This document shows positions 46,627 to 55,068 of a stretch of DNA of 64,000 nt, in pieces. Each line of letters begins with the position of its first letter. Within the stretch, counting starts at the first letter, position 1. Where the stretch lies: NCBI GenBank assembly GCA_965217825.1, contig OZ244571.1:496001-560000 (forward strand), written 5' to 3'. The notes under the pieces were generated by a model. The model had not been told where the DNA came from, did not search any database, and worked only from the letters and a program-made list of their open reading frames with translations. Both the position numbers and the translations under genes were made by a program. Origin of the DNA: VXNE01 sp965217825. GTDB lineage: Bacteria > Pseudomonadota > Gammaproteobacteria > Pseudomonadales > Azotimanducaceae.

Positions 46627-46842
46627 ATGAAACATCGCTCTTGGACCGCGATCATTTCACAGGACCAAGGCTGGTGGATCGGGTGGATTGCCGAGGTTCC
46701 TGGGGTGAATGCCCAGGAACGCACTAAGGATGAATTGCTCGATGGGTTGGCCGAAGTGCTTCGCGAAGCGCTTGAAATGAACCGGCACGATGCCCTTTCA
46801 CATGCGAACGACCACTACGAAGAGGTCGTTATCGCACTCTGA
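46627..46842 (+). CDS. HicB-like small protein
   Basis: 71 residues: KHRSWTAIISQDQGWWIGWI, AEVPGVNAQERTKDELLDGL, AEVLREALEMNR. This matches the partial RNase H fold of HicB antitoxins, but without a C-terminal DNA-binding domain. No HicA toxin gene is next to it; the adjacent genes are an SDR and a decayed enoyl-CoA hydratase. Probably an orphan. Confidence 0.65.
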   Translation: MKHRSWTAIISQDQGWWIGWIAEVPGVNAQERTKDELLDGLAEVLREALEMNRHDALSHANDHYEEVVIAL

Positions 46843-46876
46843 TCCGGACCTTTGACCGCAAGTCTGATGCCAGCCC

Positions 46877-47268
46877 TCAGTCGACCTTGATCCGCGAGAA
46901 GTTCGGTGGGCGGCGCTCGACGAACGTCGCTACCCCTTCCTTGAAGTCGTCGTGCGCCAGGCTTTGATCCATCCAATCGACAGACTCGACCATCGCCGCG
47001 CGAAGATCGGCATTGAGATGCCGGTAGATCTGCCTCTTCATCATCATGAGTGAGTTGGGCGCCGCCGTCTTGCCGATTTCGCGAAGATAGGTCTTCGCAT
47101 CGTTGACACACTCCCCGGATTCGCACACGCGGTTGGCGAGCCCTATGCGTCCGGCCTCTTCGCCTTCGAACCTCCGTCCGGTCCAGAGGATATCAAGCGC
47201 GTTGGCGGGGCCGATCAAGCGCGGCAGCATCCAGCTTACACCGTGTTCGGCGAGGAAATGATGCGCAT
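46877..47268 (-). pseudogene. 5'-truncated enoyl-CoA hydratase
   Basis: In frame on the minus strand the sequence reads HHFLAEHGVSWMLPRLIGPA, ILWTGRRFEGEEAGRIGLAN, then KTAAPNSLMMMKRQIYRHL, to a normal end. This is the C-terminal half of a crotonase. Upstream the frame meets a TAG near 47272 and the N-terminal half with the oxyanion-hole segments is missing. What lies beyond is unrelated sequence and then a CaiB-type gene, so a deletion has removed the 5' part. Confidence 0.75.
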
Positions 47269-47330
47269 GGGTCTACCCAAGTCTCCGAATAGTATGGAGA
47301 ATGATAAGCGCGCAAGCGCCCGGGGAGGCG

Positions 47331-48539
47331 TCAGCGCAGGAATCCCGACTCTTCGCCGCGCCGGACCTCTTCTTTGGACATGCCGAGCCATTCGTTGAGC
47401 ACCTCAGCGTTGTGCTGGCCCACCTCGGGCGCGGGCCGGTATTCGTCGCACGGCGTGCGCTCGAAGTAGATAGGAAGCCGGTCCGCATACGTTGTGCCGG
47501 CACTTGGATGTTGCTCCTCGATTTCCACCAGGAACCCCGACAGTTCCAGTTGCGGATCGCGCTCGCCGAGGTCGAGCCCGGTCTGGACCACGCCAGCAGG
47601 CACGCCGGCGGCCTGGCAACGCGTCATCACGACCTCTGCCTCCAGACCACGCGTCCACTCCCCAATACGCTGGTCCAGCATCTCGATCACCTCGCATCGG
47701 CCTCGGGCGGTGGCTAACGCGGGATCACGCGCCCATTCCGGGTCGCCCATCACATCGCGGAAGCGCCGCCACTGGTCATCGTTCATACAGGCGATGGCCA
47801 CCCAACGTTCGTCCGCGAGCGCCTCGGTGGCGGCGCCCGCGCAGGGATAGCAGCCATGCGGTGCAGTGTTGTCGTAGGGATCGCGATTGCCCCCCGGAGA
47901 AGCCGACCGCCCGTTGGCGAACCAATCCAAAAGAGCCGGGCCGGCGAAGTTCACCCCGACTTCGAACTGCGACAGGTCGACGCGCTGGCCCCTGCCGGTA
48001 CTGCGCCGACCCTCCAGCGCCGCGAGTACCGCCACTGCGGCGTGCAGGCCCGCCTGGTGGTCGTTGTAGCTGTAGCCGATGCCGATGTCTCCGCGCCCAG
48101 GGACTCCGGTCAAGTAGGTCAGGCCGGCGAGGCCGTGAATCGTCGGCGCATAGGTGACGAAGTCGGACCAGGGGCCGCTCGCGCCCATCCCGGACATCTG
48201 CACGTAGATGACACCCGGATTGGTCTCGCTCACGGTCTCGTAGCCCACGTTCCAACGATCCACCACCCCAGCGGAAAAGTTGTCGATCACGACGTCTGCG
48301 GTGTCCGCGAGACGACGAGCCAGCGCGCGGCTTTCCTCATGGCGCATGTCGAGGGCGAGCGCGCGCTTGTTGCGGTTCCACATGAGGTAGTACGGCGAAT
48401 CCTGGCCACGTCCCCTCTGTCGGGTGGACGTCATGACCTTCACGACATCCGCGCCCATGTCGGCGAGTACGCGCGTGGCGAAAGGCCCCGCAAGGACATG
48501 GGTCAAGTCCAGTATCCTTAACTTCTCCAACGGTCTCAT
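47331..48539 (-). CDS. CaiB/BaiF family CoA-transferase
   Basis: About 402 residues from the ATG at 48539, which overlaps the stop of the preceding gene. LRILDLTHVLAGPFATRVLA, DMGADVVKV, NRNKRALALDMRHEE and VVIDNFSAGVVDRWNVGYE are class III CoA-transferase signatures, with YNDHQAGLHAAVAVLAALEG in the second half. It moves CoA between a dicarboxylate or related acid and an acyl-CoA. Second of two tandem members; pairs may form heteromers. Confidence 0.9.
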   Translation of the reverse strand: MRPLEKLRILDLTHVLAGPFATRVLADMGADVVKVMTSTRQRGRGQDSPYYLMWNRNKRALALDMRHEESRALARRLADTADVVIDNFSAGVVDRWNVGYETVSETNPGVIYVQMSGMGASGPWSDFVTYAPTIHGLAGLTYLTGVPGRGDIGIGYSYNDHQAGLHAAVAVLAALEGRRSTGRGQRVDLSQFEVGVNFAGPALLDWFANGRSASPGGNRDPYDNTAPHGCYPCAGAATEALADERWVAIACMNDDQWRRFRDVMGDPEWARDPALATARGRCEVIEMLDQRIGEWTRGLEAEVVMTRCQAAGVPAGVVQTGLDLGERDPQLELSGFLVEIEEQHPSAGTTYADRLPIYFERTPCDEYRPAPEVGQHNAEVLNEWLGMSKEEVRRGEESGFLR

Positions 48540-49708
48540 GGGCTTTTTGTCCAACCGATGTCCGACAGCACGGCTTCCGTGTCAGAGTCGACATCGCCAT
48601 AGGGTCCGATTTTCCAGGGCGTGCCGCTGAAGTGATACGGCGCGCCCGGACCGCGAACCGAGGGAAGATAGTTCGTCCACCAGTCACGCGCTTTCAGATG
48701 GGGGTTGTCTGCCACGCGCTCGACCGGCACCACGTGGCCATACGCCATACCGCGAGACTGCGCCTCCTGAAACAACGGTTCCACATCGCGCATCGCCACC
48801 CATTCCCGCAAGCGCTGCATCAGGGCCGCGGTGAATTCCTCTCGGTTTTCCGGGTCCTGATACTTCGGATCCCACAGGTCGCCTGCCGCGTCTTCTTCGA
48901 TCAGCCACGCCAACTGCGCATCGCGGTTCGGCGCCCCGGTTACCATGACGTAGCCGTCCCGACCCCGCATCGTCTGGTATCCGTTCGTCCAATGCAGGCT
49001 TCCGCGCCGCTCCAGCACGGGGCCCTTGGCCATAGGAAGACGGTCGTGGTACCAGTACCACATCAGCACCTGTTCCAGGCTCGATGCGATGCACTCGTGC
49101 ACCGGAACGTGGGCGCGCTGCCCCGTTTTCCTTTCCCGCGCGTGGTGCAACGCCCCCAACGCGGCGATGGCGACGTATACACCGGACAGCATGAAGTTCA
49201 GATCCCCAAAGACCTTGAGCGGCGGGGTATCGGCATCTCCCGTTGGCGCCACGGCCCCGCCCAGCGCTCCCGCGACGATATCGGGTGCCAGGTAGTCACG
49301 CCAGGGGCCTTCCTTGCCGAAGGAAGAGACCTCCACCACTACCAGCTCTGGCTGGCGCGACAAGGCGGCGTCAAGGCGCTCTTGTTCCGCGCCGAACGCC
49401 CCCGTGCAGCAAAGCACTATGTGCGCCCGGTCGATCAATGCATCGAGTTGCGCGTTTCCCGCTTCGCTATCGAGATCCAAACAGAAGAAGCGCCGCGACG
49501 ACGCAAAGAACGCATGCCACAGCGAATCGGCTCCCTCCGACGCGCTTTCGAGGCGCGGTCCGCGGCGGCGCAACGGGTCTCCCCCTGGCGGCTCGGGGCG
49601 CACAACATCCGCACCGAGATCCGCCAGCAGTTTTCCACCAAAGATGCCGCGCTCGTCGGTCAGATCGACGATGCGCACCTCATTCAGGGGGCCGTGGGGT
49701 TCAGACAT
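48536..49708 (-). CDS. CaiB/BaiF family CoA-transferase
   Basis: 390 residues from the ATG at 49708 (MSEPHGPLNEVRIVDLTDER). Contains GKLLADLGADVVRPEPPGGD, SRRFFCLDLDSEAGN and VVVEVSSFGKEGPWRDYLAP. More diverged than the downstream copy: the normally conserved P-G-P-F after the first strand reads GIFGGK. Overlaps the next gene by 4 bp, so the two are co-translated. Divergent from an LLM-class gene. Confidence 0.87.
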   Translation of the reverse strand: MSEPHGPLNEVRIVDLTDERGIFGGKLLADLGADVVRPEPPGGDPLRRRGPRLESASEGADSLWHAFFASSRRFFCLDLDSEAGNAQLDALIDRAHIVLCCTGAFGAEQERLDAALSRQPELVVVEVSSFGKEGPWRDYLAPDIVAGALGGAVAPTGDADTPPLKVFGDLNFMLSGVYVAIAALGALHHARERKTGQRAHVPVHECIASSLEQVLMWYWYHDRLPMAKGPVLERRGSLHWTNGYQTMRGRDGYVMVTGAPNRDAQLAWLIEEDAAGDLWDPKYQDPENREEFTAALMQRLREWVAMRDVEPLFQEAQSRGMAYGHVVPVERVADNPHLKARDWWTNYLPSVRGPGAPYHFSGTPWKIGPYGDVDSDTEAVLSDIGWTKSP

Positions 49709-49792
49709 TGGCAAGCCCGATTCTAACCGACAAGCGCCGAGAGACGCTGAAAGAGTAAACTGTCCCTCGATATCGGCAACGCCCAAGGCAAC

Positions 49793-50617
49793 ATGCAAAT
49801 CGGAATATCACTCCCGGTGCGGGAACTGAAGGACGACCTACAGGCCATAACGGCTTTCGCCCAAGCCGCCGAGGAGTTGGGTTATACCTATCTGCGGGTC
49901 CCGGACCAGGTGTTGCGCCCCAATAGCGGCCACCTGCACGAGCCTATGATGGTGCTGGCCTACGTCGCGGCCGTAACAAAAACCATAGGGCTTGTGCCGT
50001 CCGTCATCGTCATGCCTTCACGCCAGACCGCTCTATTTGCGAAACAGGCGGCCGTGCTCGATGTCCTGAGCGGTGGGCGGCTGCGTCTGGGCTTGGGCGT
50101 CGGCGGCAGTTCGGCCGAATACGCAGCGCTCGGCGCCGACTTTCACACGCGCGGGGCGCGCATCGAGGAGCAGATCGATCTCATGCGGCTCTTGTGGACG
50201 AAGGAAACCGTGGACTTCGCGGGACGCTGGGATACGGTCAAGGGCGCGGGCATCGACCCGCTACCGGTTCAGCGACCGATTCCCATCTGGATCGGTGCCA
50301 GCGGCGTGCCCGCGGCCCGGATCCGTCGCCGGATCGGCCGCCAGGCCGACGGCTGGTTCATCCTCTGCTCGCCCGAAGAGTATCCGGCCGTGAAGGCCGA
50401 CGTTGATGCCGCGGCGATAGCCGAGGGCCGGGATCCGGACAAGATCGGCAGGGAGGCAGGTGTTGCAGTCGTGGGACCGCGCGAAGCCGAATGGCGGGAC
50501 CGGGTTCAAGGCTGGCGAGACGCCGGATTGACGCACATTTGCCTGCGCACGCTCGGCGCCAGGCTAACGCCCGATCAACACGTCGAAAAAATGCGCGAAG
50601 CAATAAACGCGCTTTAG
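49793..50617 (+). CDS. LLM-class (F420-type) oxidoreductase
   Basis: 274 residues. MQIGISLPVRELKDDLQAI, EELGYTYLRVPDQVL, GLVPSVIVMPSRQTALFAKQ, LSGGRLRLGLGVGGS and PIPIWIGASGVPAARIRRRI. The pattern matches the F420-dependent LLM subfamily, though FMN use cannot be excluded by eye. Substrate unknown. In a cluster with CoA-transferases, GST and an acyl-CoA dehydrogenase-fold enzyme. Confidence 0.86.
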   Translation: MQIGISLPVRELKDDLQAITAFAQAAEELGYTYLRVPDQVLRPNSGHLHEPMMVLAYVAAVTKTIGLVPSVIVMPSRQTALFAKQAAVLDVLSGGRLRLGLGVGGSSAEYAALGADFHTRGARIEEQIDLMRLLWTKETVDFAGRWDTVKGAGIDPLPVQRPIPIWIGASGVPAARIRRRIGRQADGWFILCSPEEYPAVKADVDAAAIAEGRDPDKIGREAGVAVVGPREAEWRDRVQGWRDAGLTHICLRTLGARLTPDQHVEKMREAINAL

Positions 50618-50659
50618 GCCCGCTCGCGAACACCGAACCGCCGGAGCGACCGAAAAGCG

Positions 50660-51424
50660 TCAGGCCGAGGTTTTCGCCGCCGCTTCCCGAAACTCGCGAA
50701 CCTTTTCGCTGTCCTGGTTGAAGAACAGCTCGCGCCGCGCTTTCTCCTCCTCTTCCGTGCGCTCGCGCTTCCCCCAATCGCTGTGCATCCGGAAACACCT
50801 GGCCACCGCAGGACGCTCGGCGACTTCATAGCTCCAGCGCGAAAGGTTCGGAACGTTCTCCCACGAGCCGTCGTAGATCATATTGGGGATGATCCGCGCC
50901 CACGGCCACGTGATCATGTCGGCGATCGTGTATTCGTCGCCCGCGAGATAGCGATTCGCCGACAGATGGGCATCCATGACGCCGGCGAGACGGTCCACTT
51001 CGCCCACGAAGCGCTTCTCACCGTATTCGAGCAACCTCACGTCATCGACGAGATCCCTGCCATAATTCTTGAAATGATTGGCGTTACCCATCATCGGCCC
51101 GAGGTTCGCCATCTGCCAATGCACCCATTGCAGCACCTTGTAGCGGCCCGCTCCTTCCCTCGGCAGGAACTTCCCCGTCTTGTCGGCGAGGTACTCGAGA
51201 ATCGCGCCGGACTCGAATATCGACAAAGGCTCGCCGCCACCGATGGGATCGTGATCCACGATGGCCGGCATGCGGTTGTTCGGACTGATGCGCAGGAATT
51301 CCGGTTTGAACTGATCGCCGCTGAAGATGTCAACTGGAATAATGGTGTAGTCGAGGCCGCATTCCTCAAGCATGATCGTGGCTTTCCGACCGTTGGGCGT
51401 CGGCCAATAATGCAGTTCGATCAA
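50660..51424 (-). CDS. Glutathione S-transferase (YfcG/Ure2p-like)
   Basis: 254 residues. Thioredoxin-fold N domain MIELHYWPTPNGRKATIMLE, NNRMPAIVDHDPIGGGEPLS with IFESGAILEYLADKTGKFLP (the glutathione-binding ESxAI motif), and an alpha domain with YLAGDEYTIADMITWPWARI. TPNGRK at the active site is typical of the nu class, which has disulfide-bond reductase activity. Confidence 0.9.
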   Translation of the reverse strand: MIELHYWPTPNGRKATIMLEECGLDYTIIPVDIFSGDQFKPEFLRISPNNRMPAIVDHDPIGGGEPLSIFESGAILEYLADKTGKFLPREGAGRYKVLQWVHWQMANLGPMMGNANHFKNYGRDLVDDVRLLEYGEKRFVGEVDRLAGVMDAHLSANRYLAGDEYTIADMITWPWARIIPNMIYDGSWENVPNLSRWSYEVAERPAVARCFRMHSDWGKRERTEEEEKARRELFFNQDSEKVREFREAAAKTSA

Positions 51425-51473
51425 TTGAAACTCCTAGACATGGAGGAAAGTCGATAACACTAACGTCTACAAC

Positions 51474-52295
51474 ATGATGGGGGCAAGACATCGTTTCTTC
51501 ACGCGAAATTCGGAATCGTCAAAGTTCACCCGCGCTCGCCGTTGGCCGCGGTCGATGATCTGGATCCTGGTGGCAGTATTCGTTGCGCCAGCGGTGACTT
51601 CCATCGCATGGCGCGCATTCACTGATCAGCCGCACTGGCGGGACGCGGGACGCGAGTCCACCGGACAAGCCCCGGACCCGGCAACCATGCGCTCGGCCAT
51701 CGTTCAGGTCTACGCCGCGCGCACCTGGGGGCGTCGCGGGGGCGTCGCGGTACACACCTGGATCACCGCCAAACGCGCGAACGCCGACCACTACCAGCGC
51801 TACGAAATCATCGGCTGGCGGTTGCGTCGCGGCGGGTCGGCGCTGGTCCGAGGTCGGGGCGATCCGGATGCCGAGTGGTTTTCCAGCCGACCCCTGTTGT
51901 TGGCGGATCTCCGCGGCGATGATGTCGACGCCGTGATCGACAGGATGGAGGGCGTGATAGATGCCTATCCCTACCAGCGCGAATACCGGACCTGGCCCGG
52001 CCCGAATAGCAACACCTTTACCGCGTTCGTAGCACGGGGCGTGCCAGAACTGCGGCTGGACCTGCCTCCCACGGCAATCGGCAAGGATTTTCTCGGCATT
52101 GGGGCGGTGTTCGGAAAGGCGCCAAGCGGCACCGGCTATCAACTGTCAGCGTTCGGTCTATTCGGCATCATGGTGGCACTGGAGGAGGGCATCGAACTGA
52201 ACATTTGCGGTTTGGTCGCCGGGATCGACTTCACGTCCCTGGCGATCAAGCTCCCGGGCCTGGGGACCTGGCCGCCAAAACAGGCCGAGCATTGA
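51474..52295 (+). CDS. DUF3750 family membrane-anchored protein
   Basis: 273 residues. One helix near residues 28-48 (MIWILVAVFVAPAVTSIAW). Then AVHTWITAKRANADHYQRYE, IIGWRLRRGGSALV, EYRTWPGPNSNTFTAFVARG, PELRLDLPPTAIGKDFLGIG and GVEGIELN-like EEGIELNICGLVAGID. These match DUF3750, of unknown function. Its stop overlaps the TTG start of the selenoprotein candidate, so the two form an operon. Confidence 0.83.
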   Translation: MMGARHRFFTRNSESSKFTRARRWPRSMIWILVAVFVAPAVTSIAWRAFTDQPHWRDAGRESTGQAPDPATMRSAIVQVYAARTWGRRGGVAVHTWITAKRANADHYQRYEIIGWRLRRGGSALVRGRGDPDAEWFSSRPLLLADLRGDDVDAVIDRMEGVIDAYPYQREYRTWPGPNSNTFTAFVARGVPELRLDLPPTAIGKDFLGIGAVFGKAPSGTGYQLSAFGLFGIMVALEEGIELNICGLVAGIDFTSLAIKLPGLGTWPPKQAEH

Positions 52296-53338
52296 CCGAG
52301 ACCGACTATTCGCGCGCCGTTCTCCCGGTGGATCGCTCCACCAGAGCGGCTCACAACAACGCGCTCAGCACCATCGCCGCACCGGGCGCCTGGTGGAGCG
52401 GGTCGGACCGACTGGGCATCGTCCGCGAGGCCCGCGCGGCAGTCACCTGTTCTCTCTGCCAGCGGGGCACGGGGTCGCTGGCCGCAACCGCCGTCTCGAG
52501 CGAACACGACAGCGGAAACAATTTGCCACCCGCGGCCATCGAGGCGATCCACGGCATCCGCAATCATTCCGGCCGCCTGACACGACGCTGGTTCGACGAC
52601 GTCACCGCCATGGGCATGCGGTCGGAGGCCTATGTTGAACTGGTCGCCGTCGTCGCGAGTGCGGTCATCGTCGACACCTACGCGCAGGGCGTGGGCCTCG
52701 ATCTGCCGGACCTACCCGAAGCGCGGACGGGTTCGCCAACTTCGGAACGTTCGACGGATGTCGCCGATGCGGGTGCCTGGGTGCCCATCGCTCGCCAGGG
52801 CCGCGCCAATATTCTTCGCTCGCTCGCCCTGGTGCCAAGCGCTCTCGACCTGTTCTTCGGCGCTTTCGGCACTTCCTACTACATGGCTCCGAAGACACGG
52901 TTCGCTCTTGCCCGACCGCAGGTCGAACTGATCGCAGCACGGGTCTCCGCTGTAAACGAATGCTTCTACTGAACCACTTCGCATACCGTGTCGCTCCGGG
53001 AGAGCGGCAGGAAAGCCGGACAGGAAACGGACCTGAACGTGGTCACGGGCCGCGCCTCGGGCGACGGCCGCGTCCCGCATGGGAGACTCCTGATCCAGTT
53101 GGCGGAAGCCGTCGCCAGTTGGCGCTGGAGTGGAGTTGCCGCCCTGCGCTTGGCGTGTTCTCGGCTGCTGGGACCGCAAGAGACGAGCGACGCCATCCTG
53201 ATCGCATCCGGATTCAATGGCATCACGCGCGTCGCCGACGCGATCGGTATTCGCCTGGACCCACACACCGCGGATGCGTCCGTAGCGCTGCGCGCGAATC
53301 TCGGCATCAACGCCTTCGCGCCGCCGGAGAAGTGGTAG
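52292..53338 (+). CDS. AhpD/carboxymuconolactone decarboxylase-like protein with in-frame UGA (putative selenoprotein)
   Basis: Read through TGA at 52970-52972, the frame gives 348 residues with Sec227. Residues before it are ARVSAVNECFY; after it TTSHTVSLRESGRKAG. AhpD-like proteins have CxxC followed by a (S/A)H at this point, so TGA replaces the second cysteine: Cys224-Phe-Tyr-Sec227. The sequence stays family-like after the TGA for another 121 codons. A stem-loop 16 nt downstream meets bacterial SECIS criteria. An N-terminal AhpD-like half carries its own CSLC. TTG start at 52292 overlaps the DUF3750 stop; start choice is moderate. A TGC-to-TGA nonsense mutation is the alternative. Confidence 0.75.
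52970..53009 (+). promoter_or_regulatory. Sec UGA codon and candidate bacterial SECIS element
   Basis: After TGA (52970-52972), bases 52989-52996 (TGTCGCTC) pair with 53002-53009 (GAGCGGCA) in an 8-bp stem that includes one G-U pair. The loop at 52997-53001 is CGGGA. The apical G is about 26 nt after the UGA. Known bacterial SECIS elements have a G in the first two loop bases and lie roughly 16-37 nt from the UGA, so the geometry fits. Confidence 0.7.
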
Positions 53339-53350
53339 CGTTTTCCCGCC

Positions 53351-54460
53351 CTAGAACACGCCCTCGGGATCCTGACCGAGCAGGAACTGGCCAACGGTTT
53401 CGTAGTGGGATTCGCGGCCCTGGACCTGCTGGGTAATGACGTGCGCGTCCTGGAAACGGCGTTGAATCGCCCGCGTAGCGAAAATGGCATCCGAACCGCT
53501 CAGGTTGTAGACGATATCCACGGCCTTTGCCGACTGGCGAATCGCATGCGTTCCCGCCATGCGCAGGCGTATGCGCTGTCCGACCGTGATCTCGCCGGTC
53601 TCGCGCACCCGGTCCCATACGTGGGCGGCGCTTTCATACAACAACGCCCTGGCCGCGGCCCAGGTCGCCTCCGCCATGCCGACCTGTTGCTGCACGACGC
53701 TGTTCTCGGCCAGCGGTCGCTTGCCGTAGCGCCCTACCTTGGTCAGGGCGAGTTCGATGGCCGCATTGATGGCGGCCCGGGCCACGCCGAGGGCGACGCA
53801 GCCGAAGCCGCAGGCAAAAAGCAGATGCTGCGGAATGACGTAGATTGGACCGGATTCGCGGTTGTTGCCCGGAACGTGCATCACGCGGGATTCGGGCACA
53901 AACCGATCGCGCGTCTGAAAGCCAAAGCTCCCCGTTCCGCGCAAGCCCTGCACCTGCCACACGTCCAGGAACTCCACTTCCTCCCTGGGCAGCAGATGCT
54001 GTCGGCCGGATGCCACCGCCGCGATCCAGTTGGCGTGCCGACAACCGCTGGAGAACATCCACCTGCCCGTCAGCCTGTAGCCGCCATCGACCTCGATGGA
54101 CTCCGAACCCTGGGGCGGCCCGTTGCCAACCACCGTTCGCGGGTCGCCCCAAACTTCCCTCGCCAGCGGTTCCGGACACCGGGTGCTCGTTGTGGCGAAT
54201 ACCGCGCCCTGGTTCACGCACCACCCGGTGCTGCCGTCGGCCTGGGCAATGGTCCGGACCACGTCGAGGTACTCGAGCCAGTCCATCTCCTCCCCGCCCA
54301 GGGAACGCGGCACGAGCAAGCGAAAGATGCCATTGTCGATCAAGGCTTCGGCGAGTTCCGACGGCAACTCCCGCTCGGCGTCTATTCGATCCGCCAGCGC
54401 CGAAATCTGCGGGACGAGCGCGCGAGCGCGTTCAATGGGTGCGACGGAAGACGACGACAT
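53351..54460 (-). CDS. Acyl-CoA dehydrogenase-fold flavoprotein (HsaA/group D monooxygenase-like)
   Basis: 369 residues. LPSELAEALIDNGIFRLLVP with RSLGGEEMDWLEYLDVVRTI, then ADGSTGWCVNQGA, GGYRLTGRWMFSSGCRHANW and a C-terminal helical domain ending HVITQQVQGRESHYETVGQF. The SGCRHANW segment and the lack of the usual catalytic glutamate region favour the flavin hydroxylase branch (HsaA, DszC type) over true dehydrogenases. Substrate unknown. Convergent with the selenoprotein candidate, 12 bp apart. Confidence 0.82.
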   Translation of the reverse strand: MSSSSVAPIERARALVPQISALADRIDAERELPSELAEALIDNGIFRLLVPRSLGGEEMDWLEYLDVVRTIAQADGSTGWCVNQGAVFATTSTRCPEPLAREVWGDPRTVVGNGPPQGSESIEVDGGYRLTGRWMFSSGCRHANWIAAVASGRQHLLPREEVEFLDVWQVQGLRGTGSFGFQTRDRFVPESRVMHVPGNNRESGPIYVIPQHLLFACGFGCVALGVARAAINAAIELALTKVGRYGKRPLAENSVVQQQVGMAEATWAAARALLYESAAHVWDRVRETGEITVGQRIRLRMAGTHAIRQSAKAVDIVYNLSGSDAIFATRAIQRRFQDAHVITQQVQGRESHYETVGQFLLGQDPEGVF

Positions 54461-54557
54461 GGATCTGCGTAGTAACCTTAAGCATCGTGGCGGGAAGGGC
54501 TAATAGTATCCGCTACCCGCTCGCGAACACACATTTGGAATCGGCGGCGAGGCGCGG

Positions 54558-54932
54558 ATGGACATCAACGGCACCTGGATCAACCAGAACGGCTCCACCG
54601 TAACGTTCGAGACGGACGCAGGCGGCCACGTCAAAGGCGAGTTCCGGTCGCGCAAGGGCCGCGCCGCGGCCGGCAAGGGCTATGCCCTGGTCGGCACGCA
54701 GAACGGCGAACTGCTCGCTTTCCAGGTTGATTGGCGCGATGCCGACGCCAACCTCCACGCCGTCGCTTCGTTTGCCTGCCGCCTCGCCGTCGATGGTAAC
54801 GGCCGCGATACGATTCACGCGCTGTGGGTCCTGGCGCGGCAGTTTGAGGACGAGGCCCGCTCGAAACCCACGGAAGTGTGGAACACGTTCATGACCAACG
54901 TAGACACTTTCGTGCGCGAGCGTGCCGAATAA
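54558..54932 (+). CDS. Avidin/streptavidin-like protein without signal peptide
   Basis: 124 residues. MDINGTWINQNGSTVTFETD and VKGEFRSRKG fit the first strands of the avidin barrel. FQVDW, DTIHALWVLAR and NVDTFVRE fit later strands. Against streptavidin: Asn23 is Asn9, Ser27 is Ser13, Tyr43 is Phe29, Ser45 is Ser31, Trp79 is Trp59, Ser88/Thr90/Trp92 are Ala68/Ala70/Phe72, Trp108 is Trp90 and Asp128 is Asp116. Most of the biotin pocket is kept, the tail-carboxylate side changed. No leader, so it seems cytoplasmic. Ligand uncertain. Confidence 0.72.
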   Translation: MDINGTWINQNGSTVTFETDAGGHVKGEFRSRKGRAAAGKGYALVGTQNGELLAFQVDWRDADANLHAVASFACRLAVDGNGRDTIHALWVLARQFEDEARSKPTEVWNTFMTNVDTFVRERAE

Positions 54933-55068
54933 GCCCTATACGAGTTGCGGCACCCGTTTTGGTAGCATCCTGACATTCCGCCCGCAGGACTGCGGCGTGA
55001 TCAGCAAGAGCGTTTCACGGCATGCGTTTTGACGAGCGCCGCTTTGATGGAGGTTACTGGATACTCTG

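Noticed and set aside
50619..54530. 15-base word CCCGCTCGCGAACAC found at 50619-50633 and 54516-54530
   Set aside because: Only two copies, no shared flanks and no structure; could be chance in GC-rich DNA.
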